Part shown: one piece after another, positions 25,459 to 33,910 of the stretch | How positions within the stretch are numbered: the stretch's first letter is position 1 | How the letters are laid out: each line of letters starts with the position of its first letter | Source: 66-474 sp050737995 | GTDB lineage: Bacteria > Pseudomonadota > Gammaproteobacteria > Xanthomonadales > Rhodanobacteraceae | Direction of reading: 5' to 3' | DNA length: 64,000 bases | Assembly: GCA_050737995.1 (NCBI GenBank) | Contig: JBOHYR010000127.1 | Span: 1-64,000, forward strand | Position numbers and translations under genes: made by a program | The notes under the pieces: generated by a model | The model's input: the letters and a program-made list of their open reading frames with translations, nothing else | What the model was told of the DNA's origin: nothing | The model's database searches: none

Positions 25459-28179
25459 CTACCGAGTGATGGACGCCGGACGCAGGTGCGCTTTCAAGGC
25501 GCTGCACAGCACGATGGATTCATGGGTTTGCGCAAGGCCGCGCGTCAGACCGGGTACATGGCCAAGCTTGGGTTTGAAGTAAGCGTCCACGCGCTGCGCC
25601 TCCTCGTTCGAGCAACCACCGCCTGCTGCAATGAACGGCAAATAGCCACCTGAGAATACGCCCGTACGCGCGACGATCCTGTCGTAGTGCCCGGCGAACC
25701 AACTCCACAGGTTGTTGCGCTGCGCGACCGTGTCGCGGCCGCCACGCAGGATCATGTCCATCTCGCCAACCTTCACGTTCTGGCTCATAGCGAAATTGCG
25801 CGCGACATCCGCCTCCGCGCCCTGCGCATGGCTGAGCGCGCCCAGCATCGCGTTGCGCCTGACTGGGTCGGTGGTCTTCGTGATCGCCGCGATCAGTTCA
25901 TCGACCGCCGGCTTGCCCTTCTCCTCCACCGCGACCGACAGGGCTGTACGCAACAAGTCGGGGTTGGCGGCCATGAGATCGGGCAGCCCATCCTTGCCAG
26001 GCTTCAAAGCCGCGTCGCCCTGCCTCAGTAACTCAGCACGCACTTGCGGCACCTTGAAATCCAAACCGAGGACGCTGGCGAGCGAGGTGCGCATCAGTAC
26101 GTCGTCGGCCGATTCGCCCTTGCGCCGGTGGTAGCCCAAGGCCTCGAGCCGCGGCAGATAAGCCTTGGCGACCGCATCGCGGATCGCCGTTTTCTGCACA
26201 TCGGTGCGCGCCTCATGGTTGTAGATCCATTCGACCGTATCGAGCGGCGCCAGGGCAATCTGCCGTACCTTGGACGGAGCGAGCTCGCGCATCGCGGCCA
26301 GCACTTCATTCGCATCGAATTCGCCACCCCTGAACCCCGCGCCGATTGCATCGGCATAGGCCAGTTGTTCGCCATCGCTACGTTGCGTGATCACCTTGGT
26401 CAGCGCCGCGCTGTCCGCCTTGGCCATCTGGTACCGGTAATAACCGTCGCCGTTGGCATTCGGCATGTACCAGGCCGGACATTGGCCGCCATCTATCTTC
26501 ATGGTGGCGGTCTTGTGATCGAGCATCTGGCACTGCACCCCGTTGGGGAAACGCACGCAGACCGGGATGCCCCATAGCCGATTCGGATCGCCGGCCGAGC
26601 CGAGCGGCAGGTAACGGCTCTGCGCGAGATCAAGAAGCGCGCCGCCCTTCTGCCCGCAATCGAGTTTGGTCGCTACCAGCGGTACGCCGTTCTGGTTGAG
26701 AAAACTCTTGAACGCCCTTTTGAACGCCTCGCCCCTGCCGGCGGCCGCGGCGATCGCGTTCACAAGATCATCAGCGTCGGCATTGCCGAACTTGTGCGCT
26801 TCGATGTACGCATGCATGCCCTTCTGGAACACCTTCGGGCCAATGAAGTTCTCGAACATCCCGATCACCGCCGCACCTTTTTGGTAGGTGATGCCATCGA
26901 ACGCGGTCTCGATGTCGCCATTGTCGGTGATCGGCTGGCGGATCATGCGCGCGCTGACAAGGCTGTCGTTGGCCATCGCCCCTTCGCCGCGTTCGACGAG
27001 CGCAAGATGGGCGTGCCATTCGGGATGGATTTCGCCTTCGATCTTTTTCTGCATCCATGTCGCGAAGGCTTCGTTCAACCAGATGTCGTTCCACCAGTCC
27101 AGTGTCACGGTATCGCCGGTCCACTGGTGCGCCATCTCATGGGCTTCGTCATTGAAGGTGTTGCGCACCGCGCTCGGCGCGGAGTCGTCAGCGAGCAACA
27201 GAAGCCAGTCGCGGTAGGTAATCAGTCCGGCGTTCTCCATGGCGCCAGCGGAGAAATCCGGCAGCGCAGCCAGGTCGAGCTTGCCGAATGGATAACCGAA
27301 GCCGTAGTACGCCTCTTCATGCTCGATAATGGCTGGCGCCATTGCCAGCGCGCGTGCCATCCTGGGGCCGTTGCCCTTGGTCGCGATACCACGCACAGGT
27401 ACCGGCTTGGAGCGCCACTGATCGGGCGGAATGGTAGGACCATTGACAATATCCCACGGACCAACCAGCCAGGCGTAGAGGTAGGTCGGCAGCGGTTTGG
27501 TTGTGGCGAAAGTGATGGTCTTCCAGCCCTTGCCGGCTGGCGACGTCTTGACTTCCGCCGCGTTCGCGGCCGCTTTGTCCGCGTCGGGAATGGTGAGCGA
27601 CAGCGATAGCGGCGCCTTGAACCCCGGTTCATCGAAGCACGGGAATGCGAGGCGTGCGCTGATCGGTTCCATCTGCGTCATCGCGTAGGCGTCCCCTGCG
27701 AATACCACTTTGTAGTAACCCTGCAACGTCTGGTTGTAGGGCGCAGTGAAGTCGATCGACAGCGTGAGTTTTTGCGGTTTCAGCATGGTTCCGAAATCGA
27801 TCCGCACTACGCCGGCCTGCTCGGCGGTCCGGGTGACCGCATCGTCGTACTTGCCGATATGCACGTGACCCTTGGCGTCAATGACCGTGACGGACGCAAC
27901 CTTGAGATCCTTGCCGTGCAGCCAGAGAAAGCTCGATGCCTTTTTCAGATCGACCGCAATCTTGACCTCACCGGTGTAACTGGACAGATCCGGATCGCTC
28001 TTGATCGCGAGGTCGTAGGATTCCGGAACCGCCCAGTCCGGCAGCCGCGTGAGAGGCGGTCCTTCAGCGGATTTCGCCACGGCCGGCGGATCTGTCGCGA
28101 TGGCTTGGTGGGGCCGCGCGAAAACCACGCCGGCCATCGCCAACAGACCTGCCATCACCACTGTGGTTACAACGCGCAT
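25459..28179 (-). CDS. Exported M1-family aminopeptidase
   Basis: A 906-residue zinc aminopeptidase with a signal peptide (VVTTVVMAGLLAMAGVVFA). The substrate motif GAMEN is at residues 312-316, the zinc motif HEMAH at 347-351 and the third ligand E370, giving the full HExxHx18E gluzincin pattern. An ERAP1-like helical domain fills the C-terminal half. Export suggests that it trims peptides in the periplasm, as PepN homologues of Xanthomonads do. AGGAG lies 9 nt before the ATG. Confidence 0.95.
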   Translation of the reverse strand: MRVVTTVVMAGLLAMAGVVFARPHQAIATDPPAVAKSAEGPPLTRLPDWAVPESYDLAIKSDPDLSSYTGEVKIAVDLKKASSFLWLHGKDLKVASVTVIDAKGHVHIGKYDDAVTRTAEQAGVVRIDFGTMLKPQKLTLSIDFTAPYNQTLQGYYKVVFAGDAYAMTQMEPISARLAFPCFDEPGFKAPLSLSLTIPDADKAAANAAEVKTSPAGKGWKTITFATTKPLPTYLYAWLVGPWDIVNGPTIPPDQWRSKPVPVRGIATKGNGPRMARALAMAPAIIEHEEAYYGFGYPFGKLDLAALPDFSAGAMENAGLITYRDWLLLLADDSAPSAVRNTFNDEAHEMAHQWTGDTVTLDWWNDIWLNEAFATWMQKKIEGEIHPEWHAHLALVERGEGAMANDSLVSARMIRQPITDNGDIETAFDGITYQKGAAVIGMFENFIGPKVFQKGMHAYIEAHKFGNADADDLVNAIAAAAGRGEAFKRAFKSFLNQNGVPLVATKLDCGQKGGALLDLAQSRYLPLGSAGDPNRLWGIPVCVRFPNGVQCQMLDHKTATMKIDGGQCPAWYMPNANGDGYYRYQMAKADSAALTKVITQRSDGEQLAYADAIGAGFRGGEFDANEVLAAMRELAPSKVRQIALAPLDTVEWIYNHEARTDVQKTAIRDAVAKAYLPRLEALGYHRRKGESADDVLMRTSLASVLGLDFKVPQVRAELLRQGDAALKPGKDGLPDLMAANPDLLRTALSVAVEEKGKPAVDELIAAITKTTDPVRRNAMLGALSHAQGAEADVARNFAMSQNVKVGEMDMILRGGRDTVAQRNNLWSWFAGHYDRIVARTGVFSGGYLPFIAAGGGCSNEEAQRVDAYFKPKLGHVPGLTRGLAQTHESIVLCSALKAHLRPASITR

Positions 28180-28273
28180 CGGACTGTGCTCCTGGCTCGT
28201 CTAAGGAGGAACCTTGGAAGTCGAACACACACCGGTAGCGCAGAGCAAGTGACAGAAGTCCCGCCACTGGAGC

Positions 28274-28289
28274 CGCCGCATGGCGGCAA
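28274..28289. repeat. Short GC-rich hairpin after ahpD
   Basis: GCCGCC and GGCGGC with loop GCAT form a perfect 6-bp stem 13 nt past the ahpD stop. It lacks a T-run on the ahpD strand, so it is at best a weak or Rho-assisted end. Confidence 0.35.
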
Positions 28290-28301
28290 TCCGAATCGCA
28301 A

Positions 28302-28865
28302 TCAGGCGGCCTTGGCTGCCTCATCGGCGGTCGCCGCGCTTGCCTGTTCAAGCGTGGCCGCCACGGCATGAATTACCGCGGCGATGCGCGCCGCGCTCTG
28401 CACTGCCTGCGCCGAAACGTCGTGCTTGCGTAGCGTGCGCTCGTGCGAAGCGACGCAACTGCCGCAACCGTTGATTGCCGAGACCGCAAGTGAAGCCAGT
28501 TCGAAATCGACCTTGTCGCAACCGGAGTTGGCCATCGCATTCATGCGCAGGCCGGCCCGCAGGGTGCCGTATTCATCGTTCTCGACCAAGTGCAGGAAGC
28601 GATAATAAATGTTGTTCATCGCCATTATCGCGGCGGCAGTGCGCGCGCCATCGAGTTCGTTGTCGTCGGCATGTTGTGAGGCGAACTGCACGGTCGCCAC
28701 AGTCAACGGCGCGTGACGCGAAGCAATCGCGGACGCGAGCGCGACCAGCGCGATCTGCTTCTGCGTCAGGCCCGGCGCGCCGCCCTCGGTCAGCACCGAA
28801 TCGAGATTCAGGCGCAAGTCCTTGGCGTAGCCGGGCAATTGTGATTTGAGTTCGTTGAGGTACAT
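28302..28865 (-). CDS. ahpD: Alkyl hydroperoxide reductase AhpD
   Basis: A 187-residue carboxymuconolactone-decarboxylase-fold protein that reduces AhpC. The redox motif is C134-x-x-C137 in NGCGSCVASHE with H141, as in mycobacterial AhpD. It serves in place of AhpF, which is not seen here. It lies downstream of ahpC on the same strand, 139 bp away, with a REP-like element in the gap. Confidence 0.94.
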   Translation of the reverse strand: MYLNELKSQLPGYAKDLRLNLDSVLTEGGAPGLTQKQIALVALASAIASRHAPLTVATVQFASQHADDNELDGARTAAAIMAMNNIYYRFLHLVENDEYGTLRAGLRMNAMANSGCDKVDFELASLAVSAINGCGSCVASHERTLRKHDVSAQAVQSAARIAAVIHAVAATLEQASAATADEAAKAA

Positions 28866-28894
28866 CGGGTTCTCCTCGGATTTGCTTGGTTTTT

Positions 28895-28992
28895 CCCTCT
28901 CCCTTCGGGAGAAGATGCCCGAAAGAGCGGATGAGGGTACGCAACGCGCGTGGCGTACCCTCGTCCCAGGCCCCTCTCCCGGAGGGAGAGGG
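28895..28992. repeat. REP-like element between ahpC and ahpD
   Basis: Two nested inverted repeats: the outer pair CCCTCTCCC (28895-28903) and GGGAGAGGG (28984-28992), and the inner pair GAGGGTACGC (28933-28942) and GCGTACCCTC (28953-28962). Both are perfect. A related copy lies between sufB and sufC. Such elements are dispersed intergenic repeats in this group of bacteria and can protect or attenuate mRNA between operon genes. Confidence 0.8.
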
Positions 28993-29004
28993 AGTCAGGC
29001 CTAC

Positions 29005-29544
29005 CTATGCGGCTTTCAGAGTTTCCTCGCCCTTGTTCCAGTTGCACGGGCACAGCTCGTCGGTCTGCAGGGCATCGAGCACGCGCAGCACTTCGGCCGG
29101 GTTGCGGCCGACCGAACCCTCGGTGACGTACACGAAACGGATCACGCCTTCCGGATCGACCAGGAACGCTGCGCGTTTGGCCACGCCTTCCTCGTCGAGG
29201 ATGCCGAGCGCGCGGGTGAGGTCCTTGTTGATATCGGCCAGCATCGGGAACGGCAGATCGCGCAGGTCCTTATGGTCCCTGCGCCACGCCATGTGCACGA
29301 ATTCGGAGTCGGTGCTGGCGGACAGGATCTGGCAATCGCGATCCTTGAACTGTGCATCGAGATCGGCGAAGCCCTTGATCTCGGTCGGGCAGACGAAAGT
29401 GAAGTCCTTCGGGTAGAAAAACACGCACGTCCACTTCCCCTTGTACGTGTTGTTGTCGATGTCGGTGAAGGCCTTGTCGAGGCTTTCGATGGAAATGGTG
29501 GCTTTCAGGTTGAAGTGCGGAAAATTGTTGCCGACGGTAAGCAT
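29005..29544 (-). CDS. ahpC: Peroxiredoxin AhpC
   Basis: A 179-residue 2-Cys peroxiredoxin that reduces H2O2 and organic peroxides. The peroxidatic Cys is C52 in DFTFVCPTE and the C-terminal resolving region is ELCPCNW (C165, C167). The sequence is of the AhpD-dependent type rather than the enterobacterial AhpF type. A good AAGGAG precedes the ATG by 7 nt. It is divergent from oxyR and the region between carries an OxyR-type site just upstream of a plausible promoter. Confidence 0.96.
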   Translation of the reverse strand: MLTVGNNFPHFNLKATISIESLDKAFTDIDNNTYKGKWTCVFFYPKDFTFVCPTEIKGFADLDAQFKDRDCQILSASTDSEFVHMAWRRDHKDLRDLPFPMLADINKDLTRALGILDEEGVAKRAAFLVDPEGVIRFVYVTEGSVGRNPAEVLRVLDALQTDELCPCNWNKGEETLKAA

Positions 29545-29605
29545 GGGAAGCTCCTTGGTAGGTTGAAAGGCTCTGACTGGCAGCGTGCGCTGCCCTTCGA
29601 CAACC

Positions 29606-29633
29606 AAGATACAGGCTGACAAACAATAATCAA
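29606..29633 (-). promoter_or_regulatory. Putative ahpC promoter
   Basis: On the minus strand TTGATT (29628-29633) and TATCTT (29606-29611) are 16 bp apart, each matching 4 of 6 consensus bases. The OxyR-type site begins 2 bp upstream of the -35 box, the position expected for activation by contact with RNA polymerase. Confidence 0.5.
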
Positions 29634-29634
29634 A

Positions 29635-29671
29635 ATTGATTGTTATTATGTATATAATAGCTCTTGTCTAT
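29635..29671. promoter_or_regulatory. OxyR-binding site (37 bp) between ahpC and oxyR
   Basis: The proximal half ATAGCTCTTGTCTAT (29657-29671) is an exact ATAG-N7-CTAT. Seven bases away ATTGATTGTTATTAT (29635-29649) matches ATNG-N7-NTAT. Spacing and order fit the OxyR tetramer consensus of two ATAG-N7-CTAT units separated by 7 bp. It would serve ahpC activation and oxyR autoregulation. Confidence 0.8.
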
Positions 29672-29771
29672 GTAAAGAATTTTTGGACCCAATCAGCGGG
29701 GCATCGGAAAAGCAACTGCGGACGAAGGCAACGCAAGTCACCGGGCACAGCACATCATCCAGAGAATCAAC

Positions 29772-30761
29772 ATGAATCTTCGCGATCTCCAATATCTTGT
29801 CGCCCTTGCCGACCACAAGCACTTCGGCCACGCCGCGGCAGCCAGCTTCGTGAGCCAGCCGACCCTTTCGACCCAGATCAAGAAGCTCGAGGAGGAACTG
29901 GGCGTAACCCTGGTCGAACGTACCCCGCGCAAGGTTCTGCTGACCGAGGTGGGCAAGCAGATCGTCGCGCGCACCCGGGAAGTGCTGAACGAGGTCGAGC
30001 AGATCAAGCGTATCGCACGGCGCGATCAGGATCCGGAAGCCGGCACGCTGCGCCTCGGCATCTTTCCGACACTCGGGCCCTACCTTTTGCCGCACGTGCT
30101 CGGAACGATCCGCGAACGCTTTCCGCGCCTGGAACTCTTGCTCGTCGAGGAAAAGACCGAGGAAATCCTGAGGCGCTTGCGTGAGGGCAAGCTGGATGCC
30201 GCGATCCTCGCGCTACCGGTGCACGACGATACCCTGCACGCGGAGTTCCTGTTCGAGGAGCCGTTCCTGCTCGCCGCACCGGAGGCACATCCGCTTGCCG
30301 GACGGCGCAAGCTGAAACTCGCCGATCTCGAAGACCAGCACCTGCTGTTGCTGGAGGACGGCCATTGCCTGCGGGATCAGGCGCTGGAAGTGTGCAGGAT
30401 GTCGGGCGCCGACGAAAGACAGGGATTCCGGGCCACCAGTCTTGAAACACTGCGCCAGATGGTCGCAGCCAACGTCGGCGTCACGTTGCTGCCGGTGTTG
30501 GCGGTGCAACCGCCTATCGCGCACACCGTCAATGTGCACCTGACACCGTTCCGCGGCCATGCCCCCAGCCGCCGCATCGCGATGTTCTGGCGCCGCAGTT
30601 CGGCAATGAACGGATTCCTGCTGCAACTGTCTGATGTTTTCAAGAACCTGCCGCCCTCGCTGCTCGACCCGGCCACCCTGCCCGCCGCATCGCCCTCGCC
30701 GCCCATTGTGAAATCCGGGCAGCCTAGGTATGTTGGCGGCAAAACCCACGCAAAGGCCTGA
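29772..30761 (+). CDS. oxyR: Hydrogen peroxide-sensing LysR regulator OxyR
   Basis: A 329-residue LysR regulator. The winged HTH (LQYLVALADHKHFGHAAAASFVSQPTLSTQI) is at the N-terminus. The redox cysteines are C199 and C208 in DGHCLRDQALEVC, at exactly the E. coli OxyR positions, so peroxide sensing by a disulfide is expected. A C-terminal extension of about 25 residues rich in Pro and Ala goes beyond the usual 305. It is divergent from ahpC and followed after 1 nt by rnk. Confidence 0.96.
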   Translation: MNLRDLQYLVALADHKHFGHAAAASFVSQPTLSTQIKKLEEELGVTLVERTPRKVLLTEVGKQIVARTREVLNEVEQIKRIARRDQDPEAGTLRLGIFPTLGPYLLPHVLGTIRERFPRLELLLVEEKTEEILRRLREGKLDAAILALPVHDDTLHAEFLFEEPFLLAAPEAHPLAGRRKLKLADLEDQHLLLLEDGHCLRDQALEVCRMSGADERQGFRATSLETLRQMVAANVGVTLLPVLAVQPPIAHTVNVHLTPFRGHAPSRRIAMFWRRSSAMNGFLLQLSDVFKNLPPSLLDPATLPAASPSPPIVKSGQPRYVGGKTHAKA

Positions 30762-30762
30762 C

Positions 30763-31176
30763 ATGGACACCCGGACGCCGATCGTCCTTTCACGACTCGA
30801 TGTCGAACGCATCGAAAGCCTGCTCGACGCACCTGCGTTGCGGGAATCGCAGGTGGCCAAAAAGCTGCGCGAGGAATTCGACCGTGCCGAGATCGTCGAG
30901 GCCGCCCAAATGCCGCGCGACGTGGTCAGCATGAATTCTTCCTCCGATTGCGTGGACGAATCCAACGACAAGCATCACACGCTGACCTTGGTGTATCCGA
31001 GGGATGCCAATGCGGATGCGGGCAAGATTTCAGTGTTGGCCCCGGTCGGCAGCGCACTGCTGGGGCTGCGCGTCGGCCAGAGCATCGACTGGCCAGGCAA
31101 CGGCGGCCGCACCTTGAAGCTCAAGGTCACCGCGATCCATTACCAGCCGGAAGCTGCCGGTGATCTACACCGCTGA
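30763..31176 (+). CDS. rnk: Nucleoside diphosphate kinase regulator Rnk (GreA/B C-terminal fold)
   Basis: A 137-residue protein: an N-terminal helical hairpin (LSRLDVERIESLLDAPALRESQVAKKLREEFDRAEIVEA) and a GreA/B-type C-terminal FKBP-like domain (MNSSSDCVDE...HTLTLVYPRDANADAGKISVLAPVGSALLGLRVGQSIDW). Rnk binds RNA polymerase and competes with Gre factors. It follows oxyR with 1 nt between stop and ATG, so it is in the same transcript and may share the peroxide response. Confidence 0.92.
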   Translation: MDTRTPIVLSRLDVERIESLLDAPALRESQVAKKLREEFDRAEIVEAAQMPRDVVSMNSSSDCVDESNDKHHTLTLVYPRDANADAGKISVLAPVGSALLGLRVGQSIDWPGNGGRTLKLKVTAIHYQPEAAGDLHR

Positions 31177-31193
31177 TGTGGCGCATTCCAGTG

Positions 31194-31230
31194 ATAGCGA
31201 TTGCCTATCATGTTCATAAAATCAATCAAT
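31194..31230 (+). promoter_or_regulatory. OxyR-type site upstream of the rubrerythrin operon
   Basis: ATAGCGATTGCCTAT (31194-31208) is an exact ATAG-N7-CTAT, extended to GATAG/CTATC. After 7 bases ATAAAATCAATCAAT (31216-31230) matches ATAN-N7-CNAT. This is the same 37-bp arrangement as at ahpC/oxyR, 83 bp upstream of the rubrerythrin start. A possible -10 (TAGGGT near 31254) follows at a suitable distance. Confidence 0.75.
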
Positions 31231-31312
31231 TTCATTTTGTGCACCGCCCGCGCTAGGGTCAATGGACCGGCATAGGGCCGCGCGCCTTCCATTCACATCA
31301 GAGGTAAACATC

Positions 31313-31732
31313 ATGGCAAACCTGAAAGGCTCCAAGACCGAACAGAATCTCAAAGACGCTTTCGCTGGCGAGTCGATGGCGAATCGCCGTTATCTCTACT
31401 TCGCTTCCAAGGCAGACGTGGAGGGCTACAACGACGTCTCCGCGGTGTTCCGCTCCACCGCCGAAGGCGAGACCGGCCATGCGCACGGACACATGGAGTA
31501 CCTGGAGGCGGTAGGCGATCCCGCCACCGGCCTGCCGTTCGGCGAAACCCACGCGAACCTCAAGAGCGCAGTCGCGGGCGAAACCCACGAATACACCGAC
31601 ATGTACCCCGGCATGGCCAAGGCCGCTCGGGACGAGGGATTCGAGGAAATCGCCGACTGGTTCGAGACGCTGGCCAAGGCCGAACGTTCGCACGCCAACC
31701 GCTTCACCAAGGCGCTGAACGAGCTCGGTTAA
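31313..31732 (+). CDS. Rubrerythrin-family diiron protein
   Basis: A 139-residue ferritin-like four-helix protein. Diiron ligands are visible in order: E20, E53 with H56 (EGETGHAHGH), E90/E93 (AGETHEYTDMY), E112 and E124 with H127 (KAERSH). It lacks the C-terminal rubredoxin CxxC domain of classical rubrerythrin. The expected role is peroxide reduction. GAGGTAAACATC before the ATG gives a good ribosome-binding site. An OxyR-type site lies upstream, and the Fe-S protein and DUF3501 genes follow. Confidence 0.92.
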   Translation: MANLKGSKTEQNLKDAFAGESMANRRYLYFASKADVEGYNDVSAVFRSTAEGETGHAHGHMEYLEAVGDPATGLPFGETHANLKSAVAGETHEYTDMYPGMAKAARDEGFEEIADWFETLAKAERSHANRFTKALNELG

Positions 31733-31759
31733 GCTGTGGCGCCTGTGCGCCGCTAGTGA

Positions 31760-31782
31760 ACCCCCTTCGGAACGAAGGGGGT
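31760..31782. repeat. Perfect 9-bp hairpin after the rubrerythrin gene
   Basis: ACCCCCTTC and GAAGGGGGT pair across GGAAC, 27 nt past the stop. There is no T-run, so it may act as an mRNA 3'-end stabiliser rather than a strong terminator. A REP-like remnant (GAATGACGACAAGG...GGATTCCGG) follows at about 31807-31833. Confidence 0.5.
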
Positions 31783-31980
31783 CGCCCTATGACGCGGCCG
31801 CGGAACGAATGACGACAAGGTAACTGGATTCCGGCCTTTGCTGAAATGTCGATCAATAGTCGAGAGAATCCGCGCGCATGCAACTGACTCTCGCCCGGCG
31901 CGCAGCCTGCCCGGACTCTGACACGAGCGTCGCTTTTTTCCGAAGGGAGAGGCAAAAATCTCGACCGGGAGGATGAACGC

Positions 31981-33324
31981 ATGGCCAATGAATCTATCGG
32001 CTCCCGAGAGGGCAATCTGGAAGCCCCGACCCGCCATCCGCTGGGCCAGGATGATCCAGTCTTCCTCGACCAGGAAGCGCTCGAGAAGGAGATGGAGCGC
32101 ATCTTCAATATTTGCCACGGCTGCCGCCGCTGCGTCAGCCTGTGCCATGCCTTCCCCACGCTGTTCGACCTGATCGACGAATCGGAAACGATGGAAATCA
32201 ACGGTGTCGACAAGGCCGATTACGGCAAGGTCGTCGAGCAATGTTATCTGTGCGACCTGTGCTACCAGACCAAATGTCCGTACACGCCGCCGCATCCCTG
32301 GAACGTGGATTTCCCACACCTCATGCTGCGCGCCAAGGCATTCGAGTTCGAACGTCAGGGTGCTTCGCTTGGCAACAAGTTCCTGTCCAGTACTACCGCG
32401 GTGGGTCGCCTTGCGGCGCGCCCGGTGATCGCGGAAACCGTCAATGCGTTGAACCGCAGCAAGCCCGCGCGCAAGCTGCTGGACAAAACCCTGCACGTGC
32501 ATCCGGACGCCGAGTTGCCAGCATACAAACATCCCCGGGCAAGGAAAACGTTGCGCAGGCTCGACGCATCCGGCGCCCCGATGCCGGCGGGACGGACGCG
32601 CGGCAAGGTCGCGATCTTCGCAACCTGTTACTGCGACAGCGTCTTGCCTGGAGTGGTCGAGGATCTGGTCGCGGTGCTGTCGCACAACGATATCCCCGCG
32701 AAGTTGGTTTCGAATGAAGTCTGTTGCGGCATGCCCAAACTGGAACTGGGCGACCTCGCCTCGGTCACGAAATACAAGAACGAAAACATCCCGATACTGG
32801 CGCAAGCCGTGCGCGAAGGCTTCGACCTGACCGCCGCAATCCCGTCCTGCGTGCTGATGTTCAAGCAGGAATTGCCATTGATGTTTCCCGACGATCCGGA
32901 CGTGAAGCTGGTCCAGCGGGCATTCTTCGATCCGTTCGAGTACCTCGCCGAACGTCACGCCACGGAGATGCTCAAAACCGATTTCAGGCAGAGCCTCGGC
33001 AAGCTTGCCTGGCACGTCGCCTGCCACCAGCGCGTGCAGAAAATCGGTCCAAAAACCCGAGATATCTTGTCATTGGTGCCGGATACGGAAATCGTCACCA
33101 TCGAGCGTTGCTCGGGCCACGACGGCACCTACGGCGTCAAGACCAATACCTACCCTCTGTCGCGCAAGATCGCGCGCCCGGTCGAAACCCGCATCAAGAA
33201 TTCGGGCGCGGCCACCATTACCAGCGACTGCCCGATGGCCGGCGCGCACCTCGCGCACGGTTTGGACCAGCAGCCGACGCAGCAACATCCGCTGTCACTG
33301 CTGCGCAAAGCCTACGGAATCTGA
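31981..33324 (+). CDS. GlpC/HdrD-like iron-sulfur protein with CCG-type domains
   Basis: A 447-residue protein with two 4Fe-4S ferredoxin motifs (C45, C48, C51, C55 and C88, C91, C94, C99) followed by two cysteine-rich regions of CCG type (EVCCGMPKLE; VACHQRVQKIG with ERCSGHDGTYG and TSDCPMAGAH). This resembles the Fe-S subunits of glycerol-3-phosphate and glycolate dehydrogenases, but the usual flavoprotein subunit is absent. The partners here are rubrerythrin upstream and DUF3501 1 nt downstream, so an electron-transfer role to rubrerythrin is inferred. Confidence 0.88.
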   Translation: MANESIGSREGNLEAPTRHPLGQDDPVFLDQEALEKEMERIFNICHGCRRCVSLCHAFPTLFDLIDESETMEINGVDKADYGKVVEQCYLCDLCYQTKCPYTPPHPWNVDFPHLMLRAKAFEFERQGASLGNKFLSSTTAVGRLAARPVIAETVNALNRSKPARKLLDKTLHVHPDAELPAYKHPRARKTLRRLDASGAPMPAGRTRGKVAIFATCYCDSVLPGVVEDLVAVLSHNDIPAKLVSNEVCCGMPKLELGDLASVTKYKNENIPILAQAVREGFDLTAAIPSCVLMFKQELPLMFPDDPDVKLVQRAFFDPFEYLAERHATEMLKTDFRQSLGKLAWHVACHQRVQKIGPKTRDILSLVPDTEIVTIERCSGHDGTYGVKTNTYPLSRKIARPVETRIKNSGAATITSDCPMAGAHLAHGLDQQPTQQHPLSLLRKAYGI

Positions 33325-33325
33325 C

Positions 33326-33907
33326 ATGAAACCGCTCACGCAAAGCGATCTGCTCTCCCTCGAAGCCTACACAAAGCAACGCGCGGATTTTCGCACGCGC
33401 GTTCTGGAACACAAGCGCAACCGCAAGGTGCGCGTGGGCGAACACGTGACGCTGCTGTTCGAGGATCGTCTCACGATCCAGTACCAGGTCCAGGAAATGC
33501 TGCGCACCGAGAAGATCTTCGAGTCCGAAGGCATCGCCGAGGAACTCGGCGCCTACAACCCGCTTGTTCCCGACGGCCGGAATCTCAAGTGCACGATGCT
33601 GATCGAGTACGACGACGCAGAGGAACGCAAGCGCGAATTGCTGCGCTTGCGCAACATCGAACACGACGTGCAACTGGTGGTCGAAGGTCACGCGCCGGTC
33701 ACGGCCGTCGCCGACGAGGATCTGCCGCGCAGCAACGACGAAAAAACTGCCGCGGTGCACTTCTTGCGTTTCGAGCTGGATGGCCCGATGGCTGCGGACT
33801 TCAAGCGCTGCACTGGAGCGTCATTCCGGATCGAACACCCGAACTACAAGGCGGAAGTACGACTGACGGACGCCCAGCAGAAAGCACTGACGGCAGACCT
33901 CGATTGA
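33326..33907 (+). CDS. DUF3501 family protein
   Basis: A 193-residue soluble protein of a conserved family (MKPLTQSDLLSLEAYTKQRADFRTRVLEHKRNRKV at the start). The motif EDRLTIQYQVQEMLRTEKIF is typical. The function is unknown, but the family is found with rubrerythrin and the Fe-S protein, as here. The start is 1 nt after the preceding stop, and the gene converges on the rhomboid gene with 3 nt between stops. Confidence 0.88.
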   Translation: MKPLTQSDLLSLEAYTKQRADFRTRVLEHKRNRKVRVGEHVTLLFEDRLTIQYQVQEMLRTEKIFESEGIAEELGAYNPLVPDGRNLKCTMLIEYDDAEERKRELLRLRNIEHDVQLVVEGHAPVTAVADEDLPRSNDEKTAAVHFLRFELDGPMAADFKRCTGASFRIEHPNYKAEVRLTDAQQKALTADLD

Positions 33908-33910
33908 AGC

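Noticed and set aside
28274..28289. Terminator between ahpD and the M1 aminopeptidase
   Set aside because: The 6-bp stem lacks a T-run, so termination here is not supported.
31760..31782. The hairpin after the rubrerythrin gene as a Rho-independent terminator
   Set aside because: The stem is perfect but it is followed by CGCCCTATG, not by Ts. I list it only as a hairpin.
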